From the NCBI GenBank assembly GCA_964036315.1, contig OZ038485.1:71792824-71856823 (forward strand): a stretch of 64,000 nt of DNA, read 5' to 3'. This DNA comes from Acanthosepion esculentum (lineage: Eukaryota > Mollusca > Cephalopoda > Sepiida > Sepiidae). Made by a program: the position numbers and the translations under genes. Shown in pieces: positions 51,043 through 63,981 of this stretch (position 1 is the first letter of the stretch; every line of letters begins with the position of its first letter). Below the pieces are notes generated by a model. The model was not told the DNA's origin. It searched no databases and saw only the letters and a list, made by a program, of their open reading frames with translations.

Positions 51043-54000
51043 TCGATTTTCAATAATTTTATTGGTTTTCTAAATATTTCAATAAGTAAATCAATTTTTC
51101 AAATAACCGTGTTTAACGTTGAAAAACAAGCCAAAACAGCTTGCTTTTACACCTAAAATTCAATATTTTTCAAAACTTTGTAAAACTTAAAATTTGCAAT
51201 ATAACTTTGTGAAAACTGTTGAAACTTGTTGAAATCAATACTTTTCGATCGATAACATATCGATTTTCAATAATTTTATTGGTTTTCTAAAGATTTCAAT
51301 AAGTAAGTCAATTTTTCATACAGTTTAACGTTGAAAAACAAACCAAAACAGCTTGCTTTTACACCTAAAATTCAATATTTTTCAAAACTTTGTAAAACTT
51401 AAAATTTGCAATATAACTTTGTGAAAACTGTTGAAACTTGTTGAAATCAATACTTTTCGATCGATAACATATCGATTTTCAATAATTTTATTGGTTTTCT
51501 AAATATTTCAATAAGTAAATCAATTTTTCAAACAACCGTGTTTAACGTTGAAAAACAAGCCAAAACAGCTTGCTTTTACACCTAAAATTCAATATTTTTC
51601 AAAACTTTGTAAAACTTAAAATTTGCAATATAACTTTGAGAAAACTGTTGAAACTTGTTGAAATCAATACTTTTCGATCGATAACATATCGATTTTCAAT
51701 AATTTTATTGGTTTTCTAAAGATTTCAATAAGTAAATCAATTTTTCAAACAACCGTGTTTAACGTTGAAAAACACGCCAAAACAGCTTGCTTTTACACCT
51801 AAAATTCAATATTTTTCAAAACTTTGTAAAACTTAAAATTTGCAATATAACTTTGTGAAAACTGTTGAAACTTGTTGAAATCAATAGTTTTCGATCGATA
51901 ACATATCGATTTTCAATAATTTTATTGGTTTTCTAAAGATTTCAATAAGTAAATCAATTTTTCAAACAACCGTGTTTAACGTTGAAAAACAAGCCAAAAC
52001 AGCTTGCTTTTACACCTAAAATTCAATATTTTTCAAAACTTTGTAAAACTTAAAATTTGCAATATAACATTGTGAAAACTGTTGAAACATGCTGAAATCA
52101 ATACTTTTCGATCGATAACATATCGATTTTCAATAATTTTATTGGTTTTCTAAAGATTTCAATAAGTAAATCAATTTTTCAAACAACCGTGTTTAACGTT
52201 GAAAAAGAAGCCAATACAGCTTGCTTTTACACCTAAAATTCAATATTTTTCAAAACTTTGTAAAACTTAAAATTTGCAATATAACTTTGTGAAAACTGTT
52301 GAAACTTGTTGAAATCAATACTTTTCGATCGATAACATATCGATTTTCAATAATTTTATTGGTTTTCTAAAGATTTCAATAAGTAAATCAATTTTTCAAA
52401 CAACCGTGTTTAACGTTGAAAAACAAGCCAAAACAGCTTGCTTTTACACCTAAAATTCAATATTTTTCAAAACTTTGTAAAACTTAAAATTTGCAATATA
52501 ACTTTGTGAAAACTGTTGAAACATGCTGAAATCAATACTTTTCGATCGATAACATATCGATTTTCAATAATTTTATTGGTTTTCTAAAGATTTCAATAAG
52601 TAAGTCAATTTTTCATACAGTTTAACGTTGAAAAACAAACCAAAACAGCTTGCTTTTACACCTAAAATTCAATATTTTTCAAAACTTTGTAAAACTTAAA
52701 ATTTGCAATATAACTTTGTGAAAACTGTTGAAACTTGTTGAAATCAATACTTTTCGATCGATAACATATCGATTTTCAATAATTTTATTGGTTTTCTAAA
52801 TATTTCAATAAGTAAATCAATTTTTCAAATAACCGTGTTTAACGTTGAAAAACAAGCCAAAACAGCTTGCTTTTACACCTAAAATTCAATATTTTTCAAA
52901 ACTTTGTAAAACTTAAAATTTGCAATATAACTTTGTGAAAACTGTTGAAACTTGTTGAAATCAATACTTTTCGATCGATAACATATCGATTTTCAATAAT
53001 TTTATTGGTTTTCTAAAGATTTCAATAAGTAAGTCAATTTTTCATACAGTTTAACGTTGAAAAACAAACCAAAACAGCTTGCTTTTACACCTAAAATTCA
53101 ATATTTTTCAAAACTTTGTAAAACTTAAAATTTGCAATATAACTTTGTGAAAACTGTTGAAACTTGTTGAAATCAATACTTTTCGATCGATAACATATCG
53201 ATTTTCAATAATTTTATTGGTTTTCTAAATATTTCAATAAGTAAATCAATTTTTCAAACAACCGTGTTTAACGTTGAAAAACAAGCCAAAACAGCTTGCT
53301 TTTACACCTAAAATTCAATATTTTTCAAAACTTTGTAAAACTTAAAATTTGCAATATAACTTTGTGAAAACTGTTGAAACTTGTTGAAATCAATACTTTT
53401 CGATCGATAACATATCGATTTTCAATAATTTTATTGGTTTTCTAAAGATTTCAATAAGTAAATCAATTTTTCAAACAACCGTGTTTAACGTTGAAAAACA
53501 AGCCAAAACAGCTTGCTTTTACACCTAAAATTCAATATTTTACAAAACTTTGTAAAACTTAAAATTTGCAATATAACTTTGTGAAAACTGTTGAAACTTG
53601 TTGAAATCAATAGTTTTCGATCGATAACATATCGATTTTCAATAATTTTATTGGTTTTCTAAAGATTTCAATAAGTAAATCAATTTTTCAAACAACCGTG
53701 TTTAACGTTGAAAAACAAGCCAAAACAGCTTGCTTTTACACCTAAAATTCAATATTTTTCAAAACTTTGTAAAACTTAAAATTTGCAATATAACTTTGTG
53801 AAAACTGTTGAAACATGCTGAAATCAATACTTTTCGATCGATAACATATCGATTTTCAATAATTTTATTGGTTTTCTAAAGATTTCAATAAGTAAATCAA
53901 TTTTTCAAACAACCGTGTTTAACGTTGAAAAAGAAGCCAAAACAGCTTGCTTTTACACCAAAAATTCAATATTTTTCAAAACTTTGTAAAACTTAAAATT

Positions 54001-54277
54001 TGCAATATAACTTTGTGAAAACTGTTGAAACATGCTGAAATCAATACTTTTCGATCGATAACATATCGATTTTCAATAATTTTATTGGTTTTCTAAAGAT
54101 TTCAATAAGTAAGTCAATTTTTCATACAGTTTAACGTTGAAAAACAAACCAAAACAGCTTGCTTTTACACCTAAAATTCAATATTTTTCAAAACTTTGTA
54201 AAACTTAAAATTTGCAATATAACTTTGTGAAAACTGTTGAAACTTGTTGAAATCAATACTTTTCGATCGATAACATA
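51043..54277 (+). repeat. Segment P1: 15-monomer unit (3235 bp), copy 1
   Basis: Monomers: 51043 33T 62T; 51260 S; 51472 33T 168A; 51689 87C 199G; 51906 164A V; 52123 85G 93T; 52340 V; 52557 S; 52769 33T 62T; 52986 S; 53198 33T; 53415 128A 199G; 53632 V; 53849 85G 112A V; 54066 S. Four short monomers account for the length. Rare markers 168A and 112A occur only in this unit and its tandem copy. Confidence 0.95.
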
Positions 54278-57200
54278 TCGATTTTCAATAATTTTATTGG
54301 TTTTCTAAATATTTCAATAAGTAAATCAATTTTTCAAATAACCGTGTTTAACGTTGAAAAACAAGCCAAAACAGCTTGCTTTTACACCTAAAATTCAATA
54401 TTTTTCAAAACTTTGTAAAACTTAAAATTTGCAATATAACTTTGTGAAAACTGTTGAAACTTGTTGAAATCAATACTTTTCGATCGATAACATATCGATT
54501 TTCAATAATTTTATTGGTTTTCTAAAGATTTCAATAAGTAAGTCAATTTTTCATACAGTTTAACGTTGAAAAACAAACCAAAACAGCTTGCTTTTACACC
54601 TAAAATTCAATATTTTTCAAAACTTTGTAAAACTTAAAATTTGCAATATAACTTTGTGAAAACTGTTGAAACTTGTTGAAATCAATACTTTTCGATCGAT
54701 AACATATCGATTTTCAATAATTTTATTGGTTTTCTAAATATTTCAATAAGTAAATCAATTTTTCAAACAACCGTGTTTAACGTTGAAAAACAAGCCAAAA
54801 CAGCTTGCTTTTACACCTAAAATTCAATATTTTTCAAAACTTTGTAAAACTTAAAATTTGCAATATAACTTTGAGAAAACTGTTGAAACTTGTTGAAATC
54901 AATACTTTTCGATCGATAACATATCGATTTTCAATAATTTTATTGGTTTTCTAAAGATTTCAATAAGTAAATCAATTTTTCAAACAACCGTGTTTAACGT
55001 TGAAAAACACGCCAAAACAGCTTGCTTTTACACCTAAAATTCAATATTTTTCAAAACTTTGTAAAACTTAAAATTTGCAATATAACTTTGTGAAAACTGT
55101 TGAAACTTGTTGAAATCAATAGTTTTCGATCGATAACATATCGATTTTCAATAATTTTATTGGTTTTCTAAAGATTTCAATAAGTAAATCAATTTTTCAA
55201 ACAACCGTGTTTAACGTTGAAAAACAAGCCAAAACAGCTTGCTTTTACACCTAAAATTCAATATTTTTCAAAACTTTGTAAAACTTAAAATTTGCAATAT
55301 AACATTGTGAAAACTGTTGAAACATGCTGAAATCAATACTTTTCGATCGATAACATATCGATTTTCAATAATTTTATTGGTTTTCTAAAGATTTCAATAA
55401 GTAAATCAATTTTTCAAACAACCGTGTTTAACGTTGAAAAAGAAGCCAATACAGCTTGCTTTTACACCTAAAATTCAATATTTTTCAAAACTTTGTAAAA
55501 CTTAAAATTTGCAATATAACTTTGTGAAAACTGTTGAAACTTGTTGAAATCAATACTTTTCGATCGATAACATATCGATTTTCAATAATTTTATTGGTTT
55601 TCTAAAGATTTCAATAAGTAAATCAATTTTTCAAACAACCGTGTTTAACGTTGAAAAACAAGCCAAAACAGCTTGCTTTTACACCTAAAATTCAATATTT
55701 TTCAAAACTTTGTAAAACTTAAAATTTGCAATATAACTTTGTGAAAACTGTTGAAACATGCTGAAATCAATACTTTTCGATCGATAACATATCGATTTTC
55801 AATAATTTTATTGGTTTTCTAAAGATTTCAATAAGTAAGTCAATTTTTCATACAGTTTAACGTTGAAAAACAAACCAAAACAGCTTGCTTTTACACCTAA
55901 AATTCAATATTTTTCAAAACTTTGTAAAACTTAAAATTTGCAATATAACTTTGTGAAAACTGTTGAAACTTGTTGAAATCAATACTTTTCGATCGATAAC
56001 ATATCGATTTTCAATAATTTTATTGGTTTTCTAAATATTTCAATAAGTAAATCAATTTTTCAAATAACCGTGTTTAACGTTGAAAAACAAGCCAAAACAG
56101 CTTGCTTTTACACCTAAAATTCAATATTTTTCAAAACTTTGTAAAACTTAAAATTTGCAATATAACTTTGTGAAAACTGTTGAAACTTGTTGAAATCAAT
56201 ACTTTTCGATCGATAACATATCGATTTTCAATAATTTTATTGGTTTTCTAAAGATTTCAATAAGTAAGTCAATTTTTCATACAGTTTAACGTTGAAAAAC
56301 AAACCAAAACAGCTTGCTTTTACACCTAAAATTCAATATTTTTCAAAACTTTGTAAAACTTAAAATTTGCAATATAACTTTGTGAAAACTGTTGAAACTT
56401 GTTGAAATCAATACTTTTCGATCGATAACATATCGATTTTCAATAATTTTATTGGTTTTCTAAATATTTCAATAAGTAAATCAATTTTTCAAACAACCGT
56501 GTTTAACGTTGAAAAACAAGCCAAAACAGCTTGCTTTTACACCTAAAATTCAATATTTTTCAAAACTTTGTAAAACTTAAAATTTGCAATATAACTTTGT
56601 GAAAACTGTTGAAACTTGTTGAAATCAATACTTTTCGATCGATAACATATCGATTTTCAATAATTTTATTGGTTTTCTAAAGATTTCAATAAGTAAATCA
56701 ATTTTTCAAACAACCGTGTTTAACGTTGAAAAACAAGCCAAAACAGCTTGCTTTTACACCTAAAATTCAATATTTTACAAAACTTTGTAAAACTTAAAAT
56801 TTGCAATATAACTTTGTGAAAACTGTTGAAACTTGTTGAAATCAATAGTTTTCGATCGATAACATATCGATTTTCAATAATTTTATTGGTTTTCTAAAGA
56901 TTTCAATAAGTAAATCAATTTTTCAAACAACCGTGTTTAACGTTGAAAAACAAGCCAAAACAGCTTGCTTTTACACCTAAAATTCAATATTTTTCAAAAC
57001 TTTGTAAAACTTAAAATTTGCAATATAACTTTGTGAAAACTGTTGAAACATGCTGAAATCAATACTTTTCGATCGATAACATATCGATTTTCAATAATTT
57101 TATTGGTTTTCTAAAGATTTCAATAAGTAAATCAATTTTTCAAACAACCGTGTTTAACGTTGAAAAAGAAGCCAAAACAGCTTGCTTTTACACCAAAAAT

Positions 57201-57512
57201 TCAATATTTTTCAAAACTTTGTAAAACTTAAAATTTGCAATATAACTTTGTGAAAACTGTTGAAACATGCTGAAATCAATACTTTTCGATCGATAACATA
57301 TCGATTTTCAATAATTTTATTGGTTTTCTAAAGATTTCAATAAGTAAGTCAATTTTTCATACAGTTTAACGTTGAAAAACAAACCAAAACAGCTTGCTTT
57401 TACACCTAAAATTCAATATTTTTCAAAACTTTGTAAAACTTAAAATTTGCAATATAACTTTGTGAAAACTGTTGAAACTTGTTGAAATCAATACTTTTCG
57501 ATCGATAACATA
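54278..57512 (+). repeat. Segment P2: 15-monomer unit (3235 bp), copy 2
   Basis: Starts 54278, 54495, 54707, 54924, 55141, 55358, 55575, 55792, 56004, 56221, 56433, 56650, 56867, 57084 and 57301 repeat copy 1 in order, including 168A at 54707 and 112A at 57084. I see no difference over 3.2 kb. A third copy begins as 33T at 57513 but departs at once (no 62T, V present). Confidence 0.95.
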
Positions 57513-60313
57513 TCGATTTTCAATAATTTTATTGGTTTTCTAAATATTTCAATAAGTAAATCAATTTTTCAAACAACCGTGTTTAACGTTGAAAAACAAG
57601 CCAAAACAGCTTGCTTTTACACCTAAAATTCAATATTTTTCAAAACTTTGTAAAACTTAAAATTTGCAATATAACTTTGTGAAAACTGTTGAAACATGCT
57701 GAAATCAATACTTTTCGATCGATAACATATCGATTTTCAATAATTTTATTGGTTTTCTAAAGATTTCAATAAGTAAGTCAATTTTTCATACAGTTTAACG
57801 TTGAAAAACAAACCAAAACAGCTTGCTTTTACACCTAAAATTCAATATTTTTCAAAACTTTGTAAAACTTAAAATTTGCAATATAACTTTGTGAAAACTG
57901 TTGAAACTTGTTGAAATCAATACTTTTCGATCGATAACATATCGATTTTCAATAATTTTATTGGTTTTCTAAATATTTCAATAAGTAAATCAATTTTTCA
58001 AATAACCGTGTTTAACGTTGAAAAACAAGCCAAAACAGCTTGCTTTTACACCTAAAATTCAATATTTTTCAAAACTTTGTAAAACTTAAAATTTGCAATA
58101 TAACTTTGTGAAAACTGTTGAAACTTGTTGAAATCAATACTTTTCGATCGATAACATATCGACTTTCAATAATTTTATTGGTTTTCTAAAGATTTCAATA
58201 AGTAAATCAATTTTTTAAACAACCGTGTTTAACGTTGAAAAACAAGCCAAAACAGCTTGCTTTTACACCTAAAATTCAATATTTTTCAAAACTTCGTAAA
58301 ACTTAAAATTTGCAATATAACTTTGTGAAAACTGTTGAAACTTGTTGAAATCAATACTTTTCGATCGATAACATATCGATTTTCAATAATTTTATTGGTT
58401 TTCTAAAGATTTCAATAAGTAAATCAATTTTTCAAACAACCGTGTTTAACGTTGAAAAACAAGCCAAAACAGCTTGCTTTTACACCTAAAATTCAATATT
58501 TTACAAAACTTTGTAAAACTTAAAATTTGCAATATAACTTTGTGAAAACTGTTGAAACTTGTTGAAATCAATAGTTTTCGATCGATAACATATCGATTTT
58601 CAATAATTTTATTGGTTTTCTAAAGATTTCAATAAGTAAATCAATTTTTCATACAGTTTAACGTTGAAAAACAAACCAAAACAGCTTGCTTTTACACCTA
58701 AAATTCAATATTTTTCAAAACTTTGTAAAACTTAAAATTTGCAATATAACTTTGTGAAAACTGTTGAAACTTGTTGAAATCAATACTTTTCGATCGATAA
58801 CATATCGATTTTCAATAATTTTATTGGTTTTCTAAATATTTCAATAAGTAAATCAATTTTTCAAATAACCGTGTTTAACGTTGAAAAACAAGCCAAAACA
58901 GCTTGCTTTTACACCTAAAATTCAATATTTTTCAAAACTTTGTAAAACTTAAAATTTGCAATATAACTTTGTGAAAACTGTTGAAACTTGTTGAAATCAA
59001 TACTTTTCGATCGATAACATATCGATTTTCAATAATTTTATTGGTTTTCTAAAGATTTCAATAAGTAAGTCAATTTTTCATACAGTTTAACGTTGAAAAA
59101 CAAACCAAAACAGCTTGCTTTTACACCTAAAATTCAATATTTTTCAAAACTTTGTAAAACTTAAAATTTGCAATATAACTTTGTGAAAACTGTTGAAACT
59201 TGTTGAAATCAATACTTTTCGATCGATAACATATCGATTTTCAATAATTTTATTGGTTTTCTAAATATTTCAATAAGTAAATCAATTTTTCAAACAACCG
59301 TGTTTAACGTTGAAAAACAAGCCAAAACAGCTTGCTTTTACACCTAAAATTCAATATTTTTCAAAACTTTGTAAAACTTAAAATTTGCAATATAACTTTG
59401 TGAAAACTGTTGAAACTTGTTGAAATCAATACTTTTCGATCGATAACATATCGATTTTCAATAATTTTATTGGTTTTCTAAAGATTTCAATAAGTAAATC
59501 AATTTTTCAAACAACCGTGTTTAACGTTGAAAAAGAAGCCAAAACAGCTTGCTTTTACACCTAAAATTCAATATTTTACAAAACTTTGTAAAACTTAAAA
59601 TTTGCAATATAACTTTGTGAAAACTGTTGAAACTTGTTGAAATCAATAGTTTTCGATCGATAACATATCGATTTTCAATAATTTTATTGGTTTTCTAAAG
59701 ATTTCAATAAGTAAATCAATTTTTCAAACAACCGTGTTTAACGTTGAAAAAGAAGCCAAAACAGCTTGCTTTTACACCTAAAATTCAATATTTTTCAAAA
59801 CTTTGTAAAACTTAAAATTTGCAATATAACTTTGTGAAAACTGTTGAAACATGCTGAAATCAATACTTTTCGATCGATAACATATCGATTTTCAATAATT
59901 TTATTGGTTTTCTAAAGATTTCAATAAGTAAGTCAATTTTTCATACAGTTTAACGTTGAAAAACAAACCAAAACAGCTTTCTTTTACACCTAAAATTCAA
60001 TATTTTTCAAAACTTTGTAAAACTTAAAATTTGCAATATAACTTTGTGAAAACTGTTGAAACTTGTTGAAATCAATACTTTTCGATCGATAACATATCGA
60101 TTTTCAATAATTTTATTGGTTTTCTAAAGATTTCAATAAGTAAATCAATTTTTCAAACAACCGTGTTTAACGTTGAAAAACAAGCCAAAACAGCTTGCTT
60201 TTACACCTAAAATTCAATATTTTTCAAAACTTTGTAAAACTTAAAATTTGCAATATAACTTTGTGAAAACTGTTGAAACTTGTTGAAATCAATACTTTTC
60301 GATCGATAACATA
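57513..60313 (+). repeat. Segment Q: 13-monomer mosaic
   Basis: Monomers: 57513 33T V; 57730 S; 57942 33T 62T; 58159 5C 58T 137C; 58376 128A 199G; 58593 short with 88A but not 48G; 59022 S preceded by 58805 33T 62T; 59234 33T; 59451 85G 128A 199G; 59668 85G V; 59885 S 101T; 60097 c. Short and 33T monomers alternate (57513-59450), as they do in the 15-mer. 58593 is a recombinant: normal at 48, short-class from 60 onward. Confidence 0.9.
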
Positions 60314-61614
60314 TCGATTTTCAATAATTTTATTGTTTTTCTAAAGATTTCAATAAGTAAATCAATTTTTCAAACAATCGTGTTTAACGTTGAAAAACAA
60401 GCCAAAACAGCTTGCTTTTACACCTAAAATTCAATATTTTTCAAAACTTTGTAAAACTTAAAATTTGCAATATAACTTTGTGAAAACTGTTGAAACTTGT
60501 TGAAATCAATACTTTTCGATCGATAACATATCGATTTTCAATAATTTTATTGGTTTTCTAAAGATTTCAATAAGTAAATCAATTTTTCAAACAATCGTGT
60601 TTAACGTTGAAAAACAAGCCAAAACAGCTTGCTTTTACACCTAAAATTCAATATTTTACAAAACTTTGTAAAACTTAAAATTTGCAATATAACTTTGTGA
60701 AAACTGTTGAAACTTGTTGAAATCAATAGTTTTCGATCGATAACATATCAATTTTCAATAATTTTATTGGTTTTCTAAAGATTTCAATAAGTAAATCAAT
60801 TTTTCAAACAACCGTGTTTAACGTTGAAAAACAAGCCAAAACAGCTTGCTTTTACACCTAAAATTAATATTTTTCAAAACTTCGTAAAACTTAAAATTTG
60901 CAATATAACTTTGTGAAAACTGTTGAAACTTGTTGAAATCAATACTTTTCGATCGATAACATATCGATTTTCAATAATTTTATTGTTTTTCTAAAGATTT
61001 CAATAAGTAAATCAATTTTTCAAACAATCGTGTTTAACGTTGAAAAACAAGCCAAAACAGCTTGCTTTTACACCTAAAATTCAATATTTTTCAAAACTTT
61101 GTAAAACTTAAAATTTGCAATATAACTTTGTGAAAACTGTTGAAACTTGTTGAAATCAATACTTTTCGATCGATAACATATCGATTTTCAATAATTTTAT
61201 TGGTTTTCTAAAGATTTCAATAAGTAAATCAATTTTTCAAACAATCGTGTTTAACGTTGAAAAACAAGCCAAAACAGCTTGCTTTTACACCTAAAATTCA
61301 ATATTTTACAAAACTTTGTAAAACTTAAAATTTGCAATATAACTTTGTGAAAACTGTTGAAACTTGTTGAAATCAATAGTTTTCGATCGATAACATATCA
61401 ATTTTCAATAATTTTATTGGTTTTCTAAAGATTTCAATAAGTAAATCAATTTTTCAAACAACCGTGTTTAACGTTGAAAAACAAGCCAAAACAGCTTGCT
61501 TTTACACCTAAAATTCAATATTTTTCAAAACTTCGTAAAACTTAAAATTTGCAATATAACTTTGTGAAAACTGTTGAAACTTGTTGAAATCAATAGTTTT
61601 CGATCGATAACATA
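60314..61614 (+). repeat. Segment R: 3-monomer tandem (650 and 651 bp)
   Basis: Copy 1: 60314 23T 65T; 60531 65T 128A 199G; 60748 3A 137C with C119 deleted. Copy 2: 60964 23T 65T; 61181 65T 128A 199G; 61398 3A 137C 199G. Shared rare 23T and 3A prove the duplication; the one-base deletion and the final 199G are private. 23T and 65T last occurred in the left third of the window (3675, 6052; 65T up to 33300). Confidence 0.94.
60748..60963 (+). repeat. 216-bp monomer with C119 deleted
   Basis: AAATTAAT replaces AAATTCAAT inside the otherwise very constant 107-127 block. The tandem partner at 61398 keeps the C, so the loss post-dates the trimer duplication. Confidence 0.9.
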
Positions 61615-62472
61615 TCGATTTTCAATAATTTTATTGGTTTTCTAAAGATTTCAATAAGTAAGTCAATTTTTCATACAGTTTAACGTTGAAAAACAAACCA
61701 AAACAGCTTGCTTTTACACCTAAAATTCAATATTTTTCAAAACTTTGTAAAACTTAAAATTTGCAATATAACTTTGTGAAAACAGTTGAAACTTGTTGAA
61801 ATCAATACTTTTCGATCGATAACATATCGATTTTCAATAATTTTATTGGTTTTCTAAATATTTCAATAAGTAAATCAATTTTTCAAACAACCGTGTTTAA
61901 CGTTGAAAAACAAGCCAAAACAGCTTGCTTTTACACCTAAAATTCAATATTTTTCAAAACTTTGTAAAACTTAAAATTTGCAATATAACTTTGTGAAAAC
62001 TGTTGAAACATGCTGAAATCAATACTTTTCGATCGATAACATATCGATTTTCAATAATTTTATTGGTTTTCTAAAGATTTCAATAAGTAAATCAATTTTT
62101 CAAACAACCGTGTTTAACGTTGAAAAAGAAGCCAAAACAGCTTGCTTTTACACCTAAAATTCAATATTTTTCAAAACTTTGTAAAACTTAAAATTTGCAA
62201 TATAACTTTGTGAAAACTGTTGAAACATGCTGAAATCAATACTTTTCGATCGATAACATATCGATTTTCAATAATTTTATTGGTTTTCTAAAGATTTCAA
62301 TAAGTAAGTCAATTTTTCATACAGTTTAACGTTGAAAAACAAACCAAAACAGCTTTCTTTTACACCTAAAATTCAATATTTTTCAAAACTTTGTAAAACT
62401 TAAAATTTGCAATATAACTTTGTGAAAACTGTTGAAACTTGTTGAAATCAATACTTTTCGATCGATAACATA
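61615..62472 (+). repeat. Segment S: 4 monomers before the divergent tail
   Basis: Monomers: 61615 S 175A; 61827 33T V; 62044 85G V; 62261 S 101T. The 85G V / S 101T pair matches 40657-41085 and 59668-60096 apart from 199G at 40874. 175A is private. Confidence 0.9.
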
Positions 62473-62690
62473 TCGATTTTCAATAATTTTATTGGTTTTC
62501 TAAAGATTTCAATAAGTAAATCAATTTTTCAAACAACCGTGTTTAACGTTTAAAAACAAGCCATAACAGCTTGCTTTTTACACCTAAAATTCAATATTAT
62601 TCAAAACTTTGTAAAACTTAAAATTTGCAATATAACTTTGTGAAAACTGTTGAAACTTGTTGAAATCAATAGTTTTCGATCGATAACATA
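62473..62690 (+). repeat. 218-bp monomer with an extra T
   Basis: The T-tract after GCTTGC is one base longer (TTTTT at positions 103-106). The same copy holds 79T, 92T and 126A, making it one of the most diverged monomers in the window. Confidence 0.9.
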
Positions 62691-63765
62691 TCGATTTTCA
62701 ATAATTTTACTGGTTTCCTAAAGATTTCAATAAGTAAATCAATTTTTCAAACAATCGTGTTTAACGTTGAAAAACAAGCCAAAACAGCTTGCTTTTACAC
62801 CTAAAATTCAATATTTTTCAAAACTTTGTAAAACTTAAAATTTGCAATATAACTTTGTGAAAACTGTTGAAACTTGTTGAAATCAATAGTTTTCGATCGA
62901 TAACATATCGATTTTCAATAATTTTATTGGTTTTCTAAAGATTTCAATAAGTAAGTCAATTTTTCATACAGTTTAACGTTGAAAAACAAACCAAAACAGC
63001 TTGCTTTTACACCTAAAATTCAATATTTTTCAAAACTTTGTAAAACTTAAAATTTGCAATATAACTTAGTGAAAACTGTTGAAACTTGTTGAAATCAATA
63101 CTTTTCGATCGATAACATATCGATTTTCAATAATTTTATTGGTTTTCTAAATATTTCAATAAGTAAATCAATTTTTCGAACAACCGTGTTTAACGTTGAA
63201 AAACAAGCCAAAACAGCTTGCTTTTACACCTAAAATTCAATATTTTTCGAAACTTTGTAAAACTTAAAATTTGCAATATAACTTTGTGAAAACTGTTGAA
63301 ACATGCTGAAATCAATACTTTTCGATCGATAACATATCGATTTTCAATAATTTTATTGGTTTTCTAAAGGTTTCAATAAGTAAATCAATTTTTCAAACAA
63401 CCGTGTTTAACGTTGAAAAAGAAGCCAAAACAGCTTGCTTTTACACCTAAAATTCAATATTTTTCAAAACTTTGTAAAACTTAAAATTTGCAATATAACT
63501 TTGTGAAAACTGTTGAAACATGCTGAAATCAATACTTTTCGATCGATAACATATCGATTTTCAATAATTTTATTGGTTTTCTAAAGATTTCAATAAGTAA
63601 GTCAATTTTTCATACAGTTTAACGTTGAAAAACAAACCAAAACAGCTTGCTTTTACACCTAAAATTCAATATTTTTCAAAACTTTGTAAAACTTAAAATT
63701 TGCAATATAACTTTGTGAAAACTGTTGAAACTTGTTGAAATCAATACTTTTCGATCGATAACATA

Positions 63766-63981
63766 TCGATTTTCAATAATTTTATTGGTTTTCTAAAGAT
63801 TTCAATAAGTAAATCAATTTTTTAAACAACCGTGTTTAACGTTGAAAACAAGCCAAAACAGCTTGCTTTTACACCTAAAATTCAATATTTTCCAAAACTT
63901 TGTAAAACTTAAAATTTGCAATATAACTTTGTGAAAACTGTTGAAACTTGTTGAAATCAATACTTTTCGATCGATAACATA
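63766..63981 (+). repeat. 216-bp monomer with one A lost
   Basis: The A-run at 80-84 is one base shorter (TTGAAAACAAG). It also carries 58T and a private T-to-C at 128 next to C129 (TTTTCCAAAA). Confidence 0.9.

Larger units (their letters stand above)
62473..63981 (+). repeat. Segment T: divergent tail, 7 monomers
   Basis: Monomers: 62473 79T 92T, one extra T in the 103-106 tract, 126A 199G; 62691 20C 27C 65T 199G; 62908 S 166A; 63120 33T 59G 130G V; 63337 34G 85G V; 63554 S; 63766 58T, one A lost from 80-84, 128C. Private substitutions or indels (92T, +T, 126A, 20C, 27C, 166A, 59G, 130G, 34G, -A, 128C) number about eleven in 1.5 kb, against none in the 4.3 kb and 6.5 kb tandem units to the left. 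Rising divergence is typical of satellite array margins, but no edge is reached inside the window. Confidence 0.85.

Noticed and set aside
46284..57512. Perfect tandem units as a certain assembly error
   Set aside because: Possible, but similar near-identical duplications with private mutations occur throughout (for example 2595-6485, 24433-26592, 60314-61614), so biological amplification explains them without requiring error. It remains a caveat in the findings.
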